DNA from: Brachionus koreanus
Taxonomy: Eukaryota > Rotifera > Eurotatoria > Ploima > Brachionidae
Direction of reading: 5' to 3'
Length of the DNA stretch: 21,466 nt
Assembly: GCA_016987375.1 (NCBI GenBank)
Contig: PJRA01000142.1
Coordinates: forward strand, 1-21,466
Shown piece after piece: positions 7,805-18,457 of the stretch. The position numbers were made by a program, and so were the translations under genes. The stretch's first letter is position 1. Each line of letters opens with the position of its first letter. Under the pieces are notes generated by a model. That model was not told where the DNA came from. It saw only the letters and a program-made list of their open reading frames with translations, and ran no database searches.

Positions 7805-7936
7805 CAAGAAGCCAGTGAGGCATATCTGGTTTGTTTGTTTGAAGATACAAATTTGTGTGCTATCCATGCCAAACGAGTAACCATTATGCCTTAGGACATT
7901 CATTTGGCCAAACGCATAGGAGGTGAAAGAGCTTAA
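7805..7936 (+). pseudogene. H3: Histone H3 C-terminal relic, copy 2
   Basis: From QEASEAY to GGERA and TAA this is identical to copy 1, including the TAG at codon 122 (7892-7894). It starts directly after the unknown base at 7804, so its left limit is not known. Sharing the nonsense codon and all substitutions shows that duplication followed inactivation. Confidence 0.9.
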
Positions 7937-7961
7937 ATATTAAAATATTTATAAAACCCCC

Positions 7962-8005
7962 TGTCTTTTTAAAGACCAAATAACATTTAACAAAATAAAG
8001 CAAAA
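7962..8005 (+). terminator. H3 relic 3' stem-loop and AATAAAGCAAAA, copy 2
   Basis: Same sequence as copy 1, with the same broken closing pair. It lies about 100 bp from the poly(A) signal of the convergent TRPM gene. Confidence 0.7.
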
Positions 8006-8106
8006 ATAATCGAGTCATTCTAAAAGAATTTAAACAATAGTTTTGAATGCTCTAAGTAAATTTTTGGATCAAAAATGAACACAAAGAGAGATTTTATGAA
8101 ATTAGT

Positions 8107-8112
8107 TTTATT
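8107..8112 (-). terminator. TRPM poly(A) signal
   Basis: AATAAA on the minus strand, about 50 nt after the TRPM stop codon. It is inside the duplicated unit and so is also present in copy 1. Confidence 0.5.
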
Positions 8113-8161
8113 AATTAAAAAAATCAGCAGCTAAAAAAAATTGAAATAAAATAAATTTTTT

Positions 8162-8455
8162 TTATTTAAGCAGTTTTTCCATCTTGTTATCAATTGATTG
8201 AACCGATTGATTAAGCATAATATTTCCTCTATCAACAAATTCTTCAAACTTGCTTGTCAATATATCGAGTCTTAAAAGAAAAAATAATTAAAGTATTTTT
8301 TTCATGGCTTCAATTTTGTTACTTTTCATAATTTTCATCGATTCTAGCCTCAAATTTTTCTTTTTTATTTTTTTCACGTATTCTCAGCAATTCGTTTGTT
8401 AAATTTTTCTCTAAAACATTAATATACTTTTCTTCTAAATCGTCCAATTCATATA
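8162..8455 (-). CDS. TRPM C-terminal coiled coil (exons 17-18)
   Basis: YELDDLEEKYINVLEKNL and LLRIREKNKKEKFEARIDE, then LDILTSKFEEFVDRGNIMLN and SVQSIDNKMEKLLK, form heptad-rich helices. This is the position of the tetramerising coiled coil of TRPM channels. The stop is TAA 8164-8162. The last exon lies wholly inside a recent tandem duplication apart from its first 7 bases. Confidence 0.85.
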
Positions 8456-11400
8456 CTAAATAAATAGTAAATCTTTATTTTCAAAATTTTTTTTTTTAAT
8501 TGAAATTAGCATACTCATTGAGTAATTCCATTTTTTGGCCAAGAATCTAAATAATCTATTTTTTAGCAAAAATTTTAAACCACCAAATTCTTTCTTGTTT
8601 TTAGATAAAATTTTGGCAACCATTTTAAAGAAAAATTTAGCCATTGAAAAGAATATATTAAATAGTAAAAAAGGAGCTGGTAAAAATGGTTTATTGTAAT
8701 ATTCAGAGACTAGTTCAAACCGCTGAAACTTCCATATTTCATTTGCCTCTTGTTCTACTTTGTCATATGTATTGCTTTAAAATTTAAATTTAAAATTATT
8801 GATTTTTCAATTTCATCTTATTAAAATTAAATTACTCGAAAATAGCAATTAGAAGATTAACTAGTAGAATGTTTAAAAATAACAAATATATGACATATAA
8901 AGCTAGAGTAATAGCAGCACCTATTTCATCAGGACAATTTTCGTAAACTTCGGCTTCACTGCATTTTCCAGATGAAGCACTCATTATTTCATCTAAAGTA
9001 TAGTACTCGCCCCCGATCATAAAATATCCAGGCAAAAAAACATTTTTTACTAGACCAATATTCAGTTCTAAATTTTGGAACATCAATGCTGTTGATGAAA
9101 CACCAAAAGCAAACATGAAAACCAAAATAATGAGCATAAAATAAGCCAATTGAAGCAACTAAAAAAAAATAAAAAAATTTTTGAGATTATTTTTTTAAGT
9201 TTATTTTTATGCTAACCATTTCCCGAATCATGTAGAATTTAGGCCCAAGCTGACGAAGGAAAGTGTATGCTTTTAAAGCTTTGAAAAACCAAAGAATAAT
9301 GTCAAGTGCAAGGATAATTCGTGCTGCTTTGAAGCATTGTTCATTGTCAATAAGTCTTAGAATAAATGCTATTATGTAAAGTATAATGGCACCAGTATTA
9401 AATCCCTGCCACAAATCTCCCACAAATATTTTTTTAATAAAGTATTTTTTCATATCGTTAATCAAAAATTTGTAAATTTCCTCAAGTATGAAGGCAAAAA
9501 CCCAAATAATAAGAATAATCTCTGGTATCGATATACCCAAGCCCATTGATGAGTTCTCATTTGCTTGATTAATTTTGTTAAAATCACACAAAATAACATA
9601 GCTGAATAGAATGAGAAAAAAAAGATACCAAACCTTTAAGTTAAAATTTTTATCTTTTTGATTGAAAATAAAATTTAGAATAACATTACTTGATGATAAA
9701 TAAATTTTACAAATGGTGTATTTAGAAAATGATACAAAAATTCCAAATAATTGTAATCACCGTCAACACCTCGATCAAAAAATTCATTTGCATTGTTTCT
9801 GTCAATTTTCCTTTAAAAAATAACAATTAAATGATCTGTTCAAAAAAAAAATATTTTTTTTATTCTAGAATTTTAGCTAATTAAAGGGCAATATCTAAAT
9901 TAATCTTAAAAACATTTACTTAAAAAAATTTACAAAAATTTCATATTTTATAAACAACATACTTTGCAAACATCAACAACTTTCTAGTAGTATTTATTAG
10001 CTTAAAAAATGAAATCAGAAGAATTTCAAAAGCGATCTACTGGGTTGTAGGATTATCAGAAGTGCTGAAAAAATTTGTAAACATAAAAAAGTGCAAGGCA
10101 ACGGGTGTATTGCCAAAAAAATGACACCAACTAACATAAGACAAAGATCATTCACTCTAAGACACAGTTTTATCAATAGCGTATGGCTTTTTTTTATTCA
10201 AGTGATGTTTTTGAAGAACCTTTCTGAGTGAAATTAAGAATTCTGAATATAAAATTTGACAACAAGCTGCTGGTTTACTCCCACGTTTCTGCAAAAGAGT
10301 TATTCATGCTGATGTTCTCGGGAAATTGCAGTTCTGGAGTGAATTTTTAAAAGGGATTGTAATGCATTGGAGAATGTACAAGAGAAGGCAACAAAAAAAC
10401 TTATGTCTAATAAATATGCCGTATGAAATGACGTTAACTAAATTGGGATTGAGGTTGAGTAAAAGAAAAGTTAGAGGGGACTTGATTGAAATGTACAAAT
10501 TAGTTAATGGTTTGAAATAGCTAGACCTGGTCAGAGATCTAATAAAATCAGAAAAGAAGGATCAGTGTAGCTGCGATTTTACAGCTGGAGTAAGTGCCAA
10601 GCATGCATTTTTCTCAAACATGAGATGATTTCGATACTGATTTTTAAGAAGAAATTGATTAATTAAATCAACATAATACTGAATATGACTCTAATGTAGA
10701 GTCAGATAAGGAAAACCCTTAATAATAAGAAGAAAGTATAATGTCTAAATACTGATAGAACTTCAAAAAATGGAACGATGTGGACTAGATTGAATGATGG
10801 GGGAGAAACAAGTCTGAGAAAAAAGTCTTAGAAAAAAGATAAATTTTAATGAAAAAGTTGGACCAACAAGTTTTGCTGCACATCAAATAAATGAGACAAG
10901 ATTTTCATTATTTTTCATGCTAAATTTATTGGTTTTGTGAAATTTAGTACAATAGAACAGAGCAAAATGTTAAAAATTCTTTTAACTTTTCTTTTAAAAG
11001 TCAAAAGCAAGTTCTGTAAATTCAACATGGTGCAACATTCAAAGTTGCATTATTATTAACAATNNNNNNNGAGATTTTGCACATCATTAGCAGACTTTGA
11101 CTGGTGGTGCAACTAAGTACGCTGCAGTTTGTTGCACTTACAGAACTAATTAAAATCCTTCAGAAAAAAAGTTATTAGCTATTTTAGTATTAATTTTTGT
11201 TCTATTTTTTATTTTGTACCAAATTTCACAAAACCATTTTATTTCGGTCTTTGAGCTCTAATTAATAACCTTGCATGGTAAACTAAAGGGTGAGTCTTAA
11301 TTTTTTAAAAATATGAACAGATATTCGGACAGAGCTTAAATTTCACACACTTATTATAATGTTATTCTTATATATTTTTTATGTTACGTTCTTGATCCTT

Positions 11401-14400
11401 ACATGCAAGTGGCGCATTAAGTAAGGACACAAAACTAATACGTTTTGGTTCGAGTTTCCCAGATTTTATTTTTATTTTTTTTTGATAATAAAGTACCAAT
11501 ACTTTAATTTGTAAAGATTTTAGATATCTAAAATGCCAAAGATCATAATGGAAAAAATTGCGAAAAATAAGGTTTGAAAATTTTGCAAAACATTATGATT
11601 CAACCTTTAATAATTGTAATTAATTAACTTGCTGTTAAAACTGTTTATTGAAGTATATTCCAAATATGTGAATAGTTTATATTATTTTTAGTGACAATGT
11701 TTGGCTAAAGAAAGGAACGCTTTAAAATGTTTGAATGAATTAATCATTCAGAGAACGCATGCGTTAGTGCTGAATTTAACTATATAATTCTTAAGCTCAA
11801 ATCTCTTTCATTTAATTGTTAAAAATCTAATAAGTCATGTGATTTAGCCACATGACATGTTTAAAATATTAGTCAATTCTGCTGCTTTGCAAGTTTTTAT
11901 TCCTTATCTTTTAAAAAAGAATAAATTAGTTTTAAAGTTTGTCTTTTGTCTAATTAATCTAAATTAAATTTAATTGAATTATTTACTTATATGATTTTGG
12001 ATTTGAAAAAAAATTTTCTAAATAAAAATTTTAAAAACTTAACCTTATTTCTGTTTCATCCGTCATTTTTTTGAGACTTTCCGAATCATAGTTTTTGTTT
12101 TTCTCAAATTTTTCATCAGGTTTCAAGTCGCTGCTTTTTTTTTCTTCATCCAACTCAATCGGCTTTATGCGATAGTCTATAACAAATTTGGCTATGAATG
12201 GACATAATAGACATAAAAAGAGCAGAAGTTTGTTTGCATCTGGCAAAATTTTATTGTACCATACTCTAATAAGCAAATCCTGGAATGCTTGAGTTGAAAC
12301 AAAATCGAAATTTTCTGATAATGTGGACACTTTCAGGCAAGTAACACCTCCGAAATCTTTTATTCTTCGAATTAAAGCCAGCTGTGACTTAATTTCATCG
12401 TTTTCGTGATACTTTTTAACAATGTCACATGCCAGATTAATGTAATCTCTTTTTATTGTATTAAATGGTTAGAATTAACTTAAGAAAAAAATAGATTTCA
12501 CTTACCTTGCTCTAAATTCAGAGTCATCTGTGTCATCTCCATATTCTATGTCGTAATTTTTAGTGATCTTGCCAGCAATCAATGCCGAACAAATGGGATT
12601 CTATGAATAAATTTATTTAAATTTTTTTGTTGCTGACATGATAATTTAAAATTACATTCACTCGATTTAGAAAAAGAATTGACATTTTAAATCTACCTAA
12701 TAATACATTTAAAATGAACATCTCATGATCAGGGTTATCAAATTCTTGATCAAGATTAAATTCTTTACCTTTAAAATTTAAAAGTAATTATTTTGCAGAA
12801 ATTTTGAAAAAAAAAATTTTTTTGTACTCACAATTGTCTAAGACTACTACATTATCTTTATTATCCTTTATAAATAAAAAATAATTTTTTGAAAATAAAT
12901 ACTGAATTTATTTAGACTTACTTTGTGAAGTATTTGCCTTAGCCTATCTTCTTTAATTTGATTGTACGGATAACCTTTGAATTTGTGTTTATAGACATAA
13001 TCGACAAGTCTGGTTATTACTTTTCCAATCATCACAAAATTAATAATTGTTGATTGATTAAATTCGTTTTTCTTAGAGTTAAAAATTTTCACTATTGTTT
13101 TGTATAAAAAGCTTGATTGATTTTTCTTTATCTAAATTTTAAATTTTTAAATAAACTATTTGCACAAAAGTTTATAATTTTACTGCCTGATTATACAAAA
13201 TTATAAGTTGCTTTTGAGTCAAATAACTTTTAAGAGAGAAGCCATTTTCGAGGAACAATTCAACAAATTCATGCTTATCTTCAATAATTGCCGTCGTAAA
13301 ATGATCTGCAGAACATACTTGGTCAATATTTTGGCCAATGAATAAGTATTTTCGAGCAATATCAATTCGATTCCAACTTAAAGCAAGTTTAAGCTGAGTT
13401 TCAAAGTCTTTTTCTTTATCAGTATCTGCATAAAGCAACGCCTCTAAAATAGCCACGTCCAATTCAGCCCTGTTATTTCTGGACTTGCAAACTGTAAACA
13501 AATGCAAAGATTCAATTGTGAGTTCTTCTTTGAGATAATTCAAAACAGTTTCAGCTCGATCACTCGGATTTTTAGTTCCACTTAGACCAGAAATTAAGTA
13601 ACGCTTTACCTCTTTCCAAAATTCTTCACTCATTAATAGTTCTGATTGATCTTCTTTTGTAGATAAGCTTTTAACACGATTAATTGCATATGAAAATCCA
13701 CATTCTACTCCTCCTGTTGACTGAAATTCAGTTTGTAAGTACAAGTTAGAAAGCTGAAAGATGAAAGATTTATGTTAACATATACCTCTAGGATAACACA
13801 AGGAGTTCCTTCACGCACAGCTTGGCATATACTTTTTGCTGTATTTGGCCCGCCTCCGATTGCAAGTACCACTGTTTTTGCTTTAATTTTGTCTCGCAGT
13901 TCAGCCTCTAATTTCGCTCTAAATTCAATATCAGCACCAAAATAGTTATATGCATCATCTACAAGAATAAAGTGTGTATGATTGGGTTCCAGAGTTGATT
14001 TTTTCCCTAATTCTTTGTTCGGTTTTGTTGAGTCATATTCAACGAAATTAGGACAATCCTAGTTTAAATTAAAATAGAAATAAAAATAAACAAAAAAGAA
14101 TCAACTAACTTTATTTATCAAAATTGAATTTTTATAAATTGGACACCAATCAGCAATTCCAAGCAAATTAACTTCATTGCTTTGGTCAATTGAAAATGTG
14201 TTCAGTCTAAAAGCTTCGCCAACTAACTTCATGCATCCTCCATTTGTTCCGCCAGTAGTTACCAATGCATCTGAACGACAAAAACAATTTTTATAAATTT
14301 TCACTATTTTTTAATTAAGTTCTTTTGACAAGTAAGATATAAAGAAACCGGAGGATTTTATTTGGACCCCTTTTTATAAATTTTGAAAACTAAACATTTC

Positions 14401-16640
14401 TTGATAGAAATAAAATTTTCAGAAAAATATCTAATTTTTCTAAATTTGAAATTTTTATTAATAATCAGCCAGCTTTACCAGTGTTAAAAAGATTAATGAA
14501 ATAAACATCCCAGTCAACATAAAATTGAAGGTTTAAGGACTTTTAAAAGATCTTTAAAATTTCATTATCAATTCTTTATTTTTTAAACAAAACGTAGAGA
14601 TTTTAAAAATAGAATATGTTAGTTAAAAAAATTTTCCAGAGAATTTTTTCATGTATGTAAGAAATATCTAAAGAAATTTCTTAAAAATTAAAAAATTCTT
14701 TGCAGATCAAATTAATTAAAATATAAAAATTTTATATAAATTTTCAAAATTTTAAATTTAGTTTGCAATTTAATAAAAATTGGAAAATTCAAACTTTTTT
14801 TATATATACTTTGTAAATAGTTAGATTTTTCCAGATAAAGCCTCGTAACTATATCGAGCTTTTTATTACAATTAAAAATACTTAACTGATTTTCTTAGAT
14901 TGGCATAACAGTCAGTAATTTAAAAACTAAGCACATTGCCACAATTGATTTAAAAATAAAAAAAAAATTTCAGTTTTAGTCAAACTTAATCAAACTTAAA
15001 CAAAAATTTAAATTTTTTTAATTGAAAAAACCCTTCAATATTTCTTTCAAGATTTCTCATAACATCTACTTTTTTGAAGAGTTCTCTAGAACTCTAGACT
15101 TTAATCGAATAATAATTCCTTAAATAATAGATTGAAGAAAAAATAGGGTTTTCAATTGATTTGATTATTCTTTAAAATTCATTAAACATAATCAAAGCCT
15201 TCATAAAAATCCCAATTTTAAATGGCATGATTTGAAAATTGCTCAAGCTAGACAGTTCAAATTTTCACTCAAATTACTCCAAAAAGTATGAAAATTATTT
15301 TAATATAATTTAATTTCAGTACCAGAAAAAACCAAAAAATCATAATTTTTGTGTATGATCACGTTGTGACTTTGAAGACCCCCGAGTCATGAACTTTGAC
15401 AATACTAACTTTAATAACTATGAAATGAAATGAACATATTAAAAGATTAGCTACACGAAGAAGTTCTTTCTATCTATAATAATTATTAGTTGAAAAATAC
15501 CAATTTTGTTCAAGCTTTAACTTTAATTATTGTTAAAATTTAATCCATATTTTTAAAAAACAATTATTCATGGTATTTTGTTTTTCCTTTGTAATTATTC
15601 AAGTCTTGTTATTTTCAATTTTTTCAGTGTCAAAATTCTAAACATTATAGTTAAATTTTTTGATTGATTTAATTATTTATTAAACTGATTTATGTCTAAA
15701 TAAAGATTATTGATACTCAATTTTCTTTATGTCATAGAATTTTAAAAATAAACACTTTTTTATCAATTCTCAAATTTGATCGAAAATTTTTCACTGCCAA
15801 AACAAACAAAGTGTAATTTTTAAATAATAAAATTAAGATCACTTGTTGTAACTGCGGCCTTGACTAGACCTCTTGAAAATGCTTCTTTTAGTTTTGGATT
15901 TAATGAGATTTTTTCTGCTGCACCAGTAATTGAAATTATAAGCTCAGGTTTTTTGATATTCCAATATTCAGGTTTAAATAGCAAATCGATTAGTTTATCA
16001 ACTTCGGTTTTATAAGAAAGTCGTACATACTTAAAAAGTATAAAAGTTAAATGCTAAATTTAAAACCAGTTGTTTAAAGTACGTTTGCAATTCTATCAGT
16101 TCCACTAAAAATCATTCTTCCATAAGCATCTGTGAGTCCATAGTCTTCGGTACATGTTTCTTTGTCCCATTTTAGTTCTCCATCTTTACCATTCAAATTT
16201 TTTCTCTCATTATATTCATCAATTACATGTTTTTCATGTTCAGCTATCCTGTTCAAACAACAACATCTTAAAAAAAAATTTATTTTTCTCTGAATATTAT
16301 TATCAAAAAAAAGGGTAATTTACAAAATGGTATCTTTTTGAGAATCTTTTGGAACAATATATTTACAGTGTCGTTTTTTTAAATCCAGGCTTGTAAGCTT
16401 AATAAATTCTTTATTAAATTGAATACTTAAAGGACAGTGTTAGCATTAGGATTGGCGGTGACATCGGGACAATAAATTCTTTAGCTGCTTTTGTGAAAAC
16501 GCAATTTATTGAATAGGAAAATTAATTTAAAAATAAATCCGAAATGAGGTCATCACCAGTTGGTTTGCCAACACTAGAATAAGTAAAAAATTTACATCTG
16601 GTCCTTTAAACGACTCGTTTAATTCAGGATGAATTTTCAT
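8162..16640 (-). CDS. TRPM-family cation channel (18 exons, 1237 aa model)
   Basis: Melastatin-type TRP channel, a tetrameric membrane cation channel. Model exons, 5' to 3': 16640-16596 (tentative), 16397-16324, 16266-16083, 16029-15843, 14270-14110, 14058-13786, 13753-13184, 13131-12922, 12865-12832, 12768-12656, 12600-12506, 12448-12044, 9810-9690, 9633-9217, 9158-8836, 8774-8515, 8455-8323, 8270-8162. All junctions are GT..AG and phases match, giving 3714 nt in one frame. The protein has the TRPM homology region, pre-S1 helix, S1-S6, pore loop, TRP helix and C-terminal coiled coil. It has no kinase or NUDT9 domain, so it is like TRPM4/5/8 in architecture and length. Two introns are long (1.57 and 2.23 kb); the rest are short. 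Orthology to a particular TRPM cannot be decided here. Small exon edges may be off by a few bases. Confidence 0.93.
8515..9810 (-). CDS. TRPM channel domain: S1-S6, pore loop, TRP helix (exons 13-16)
   Basis: S1 is VWYLFFLILFSYVILCDF. S2 is IPEIILIIWVFAFILEEIYK. S3/S4 run from DLWQGFNTGAIILYI to LRQLGPKFYMIREM. S5 is LAYFMLIILVFMFAFGV. The pore helix and filter read FLPGYFMIGGEYYTLDE, with Gly-Glu (about residues 1013-1014) where TRPM channels have their filter acidic residue. Two cysteines flank CSEAEVYENC, as in TRPM pore loops. S6 is IYLLFLNILLVNLLIAIF, followed by the TRP-helix region NEIWKFQRFELVSEYY. Compared with Ca2+-gated TRPM2/4/5/8, only the S2 Glu is kept: Gln to Lys (about 879), Asn to Gln (about 900), Asp to Asn (about 903). 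Confidence 0.9.
10300..10620 (+). pseudogene. LINE reverse transcriptase C-terminal relic
   Basis: NALENVQEKATKKLM in one frame is followed, after a frameshift, by MTLTKLGLRLSKRKVRGDLI and EMYKLVNGL. This matches the end of CR1/L2/jockey-type reverse transcriptases (ALExVQRRATK..., YEERLxxLGLxSLxxRRxRGDLIExYKxxNG). SAKHAFFSNMR further on fits the FFxNRVV block. Stops and frameshifts are present, and no catalytic YADD survives in the window. It lies antisense in the TRPM intron. Confidence 0.75.
10640..10925 (+). pseudogene. piggyBac-like transposase relic (N-terminal part)
   Basis: An acidic stretch (NTEYDSNVESDKENP) is followed by SKNGTMWTRLNDGG, then after a frameshift NFNEKVGPTSFAAHQINETR and FSLFF. 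piggyBac transposases begin with an acidic region, a (S)KDGTxW block and a GPT-x-x-A block leading into a helix ending in FxLFI, so order and spacing fit. Several stops are present and the catalytic Asp region is missing. It is cut off where the inverted-repeat element begins. Confidence 0.55.
10931..11235. mobile_element. Inverted-repeat element (MITE-like) with internal gap
   Basis: GGTTTTGTGAAATTT (10931-10945) is perfectly mirrored at 11221-11235. The arms continue imperfectly inward with shared blocks (R-GTACAA, TAGAACA, AGTTCTGTAA, TGCAAC) to about 11035 and 11110. The flanks ATTTATT (left) and ATTTTATT (right) resemble a target duplication of 7-8 bp, as hAT-type elements make. It has no coding capacity, and the centre contains 7 unknown bases. 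Confidence 0.6.
11064..11070. other. Seven unknown bases
   Basis: The run of N lies at the centre of the inverted-repeat element, a place where sequencing or assembly of a hairpin would fail. Confidence 0.95.
12044..13753 (-). CDS. TRPM melastatin homology helical repeats and pre-S1 (exons 7-12)
   Basis: This is the helical repeat region linking the N-terminal fold to the channel. It contains ELDVAILEALLYAD, LKLALSWNRIDIARKYLF, EFVELFLENGFSL, MFILNVLLGRFKMSILFL and NPICSALIAGK. It then has the pre-S1 segment YNKILPDANKLLLFLCLLCP running into a hydrophobic helix before S1. Exon 9 is only 34 nt (12865-12832) and its skipping would break the frame, so it could be a point of regulation. After pre-S1 comes a charged linker (DEEKKSSDLK...) ending at the donor of the long intron. 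Confidence 0.88.
13786..16397 (-). CDS. TRPM N-terminal homology region (exons 2-6)
   Basis: These exons carry the signature order of the TRPM N-terminal nucleotide/lipid-sensing fold. It runs LKKRHCKYIVPKDSQKDTI, CCC and LTDAYGRMIFSG, then YVRLSYKTEVDKL and LIISITGAAEKISL. GLVKAAVTT and LVTTGGTNGGCMKLVGEAF follow, then LLGIADWCPI, NHTHFILVDD, FGADIEFRAKLEAEL, VVLAIGGGPNTAKSI and GTPCVILE. The exon 4/exon 5 junction joins KAAVTT to ALVTTGG in phase across the 1.57-kb intron. The usual GSGR run after VxxE is absent: the next exon starts LSNLYLQTEF, so that loop is short or diverged. Confidence 0.9.
14271..15842 (-). other. TRPM intron 4 (1.57 kb)
   Basis: AT-rich intron with no open frame and no recognisable element. 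The only structure noted is a perfect 7-bp hairpin AGAGTTC-tcta-GAACTCT at 15078-15095. Confidence 0.7.
16431..16605. mobile_element. 175-bp MITE with TTAA target-site duplication
   Basis: TTAA (16427-16430) and TTAA (16606-16609) flank ends AGGACAG... and ...CTGGTCCT. The arms are imperfectly complementary further in (TGTTAGCA/TTTGCCAACA, GGTGACATC/GGTCATCACC), and an internal AATAAATT/AATTTATT stem occurs. TTAA duplications are typical of piggyBac-superfamily insertion, although the AGGAC terminus is not the usual CCC start. It lies between the first two TRPM exons of the model. On the minus strand its end provides GATGTAAATT, a usable splice donor. Confidence 0.65.
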
Positions 16641-18457
16641 TTCTTATTCTAAAGACTATAACGAAAATACATGCATCGATTAAAATAAAACAAATCATTA
16701 GATTGTTTCTTTGAAGTTATGGCAACTAAATTCAACCTATTTTTATTATAATAATAATATTAATATATTTTTCTATCAATAATAATTATATTCTTTAATT
16801 CTTTAAAACAAAAACAAAAAAAACTCAAAAAATATTGGATCTATTGAATTATATGATCAATAAATTCTATAAATAATGTGAATAAGACCGATAAGCCTAG
16901 TCTAAATCTAACTTGAAAAGTTGAATGAATATTGTCAACAACAAAAAATTCTAAAGATATTAATTTTTAAAATAAAAATTAAAAAATTTCACTATCACTT
17001 TATGTATTTATTATTTAGATAATTTGAGTCTTGCAGCACAGAATGGGTCTATGGTATTTCATCAAATACAAGTAACGACAAATAGAAGAATCTTGCTAGA
17101 GAGAGTCAAAAGTTTTTCTTTATTTGAGTTGCTTTTCCCAAAAAAATGTGCTTCGTTCAAAAGAAAATTCACCTGTCGTTTGCTATGTAAAACATGTATT
17201 TTCTTGTGTCTAATAGAAGAAAAAAAATGGATAAAATTCTTTTATTTGAAGCACTTTTTTAGACTAAATACTTTCGAATAGAAAAAACACTTTGATGACA
17301 AAGTTGTATTTTTTTTGATGAAATACGGATGAAAAAAAAAAAAAACTAATTTAAAATTTTATTTTTTTTGGATTAGAAATTTGTGCATAAGCTTTTTTTG
17401 ATCTGGACTGATTTTTGAAAAGGAACAATTTTTGTTTTTAGATGTAAATATTTGATTTGTTTGAGCATTTTTTTTTGAAGCTTTTGAAGATCAGATGATA
17501 TTTTTTGGATAAGCATATTGCTTTATTTCGAAAAATCACCCAGTGTTATTTTTTGTCATGAAATTTTTCTTTTTTCAAAAGGTTAGATATTTTTGATATT
17601 AGCATCTTTCTGATTTTAAAGCTTCAAGTTATATTATATGTCAAAAAAATTAGACTTAAATGCGCTTCAAAATGATATGTCTTACTCTAAAAAATTTGAA
17701 ATTTTGGTACTGTTAAATCATTATTGAAAAAAGGTCTATGAAACAGCTGTAAAAAGTCTAATAAGCGCTTTCAGACTGTCTTGGTTTAATTGCAGAACTT
17801 CATTTCATTCAACTTTTATTTAAACAAATTAATGCTTAGCTTCAAAAAAATTTAAGGATTGTAAAAATAAATTAATTACAAGACAATGCCATTGCAAGAC
17901 GTGACAAGAATGTCAATCAATAAATGAAACAGACACCTTAAGATATTAATATAAAGGAATTAATAAATTTCAGAAAGTTTAATTTTTTTAAAACTATTTC
18001 TTCTAAATAAAAAATAATTTTTATTTAATGTTTAAAAAAATCAAACAGCAACTACTTTAAATAAATATTGATAATTAATTAATCAATTTCTTTGATGGAT
18101 GTGATGATCAAAATTTATATATATTATGATAAAAGTGGTTTAGCAAAATTGAATTTTTTTTAAACCAAAAGCCAACATAAATTTGCTTCAATTAATATTA
18201 AATCACATATCTCATATTCATGCAAAAATGATTTGTCATAAAACAGTTTATGTATTAAAAAATTTCTAAAGACTTGTGATTAAAATAAACATAAACTAGA
18301 CTCAATAAAAATTTGCTCAAAGTGTTCTTTTTCAAACTTTGCCATTTACTAGATTTTTAAAACCAGCTTTTTGTTAAAATTTACAACTTTAAACCAACTT
18401 TTTTAAAATCAAATATAAAGTTATTTTTTCAAAAATTTAGAAGCTAAAAAATTCAAA
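16641..18457. other. Intergenic between TRPM (-) and V-ATPase E (+)
   Basis: Upstream region of both divergent genes, mostly AT-rich. A plus-strand open frame at 17024-17281 (NLSLAAQNGSMVFHQIQVTT...) follows a TTATTTAG acceptor-like site and is GC-richer over about 17030-17120. I recognise no domain, and the later half is low complexity. It may be a lost exon or a relic. No other gene is seen. Confidence 0.4.

Larger units (their letters stand above)
9811..12043 (-). other. TRPM intron 12, a 2.2-kb transposon graveyard
   Basis: This intron separates the pre-S1 exon from the S1 exon and holds plus-strand LINE and piggyBac-like relics, an inverted-repeat element and a 7-base gap. From 11236 to 12000 there is no gene, only short hairpins. 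These are TCCTTAC/GTAAGGA (11396-11427), TGAATGA/TCATTCA (about 11731-11749), the 12-bp palindrome AACGCATGCGTT (11754-11765), and GTCATGTG/CACATGAC (11834-11856). Confidence 0.8.

Noticed and set aside
10304..10498. Minus-strand frame inside the TRPM intron
   Set aside because: Antisense shadow of the plus-strand LINE reverse transcriptase relic.
11410..11460. tRNA gene suggested by TGGCGCATTAAG and GGTTCGAGTTTCC
   Set aside because: No acceptor stem, the T-arm does not pair and the A box is poor.
15078..15095. Heat-shock element-like GAA/TTC array
   Set aside because: Spacing between the GAA and TTC units is 3-4, not 2, and it lies deep in an intron. Kept only as a hairpin.
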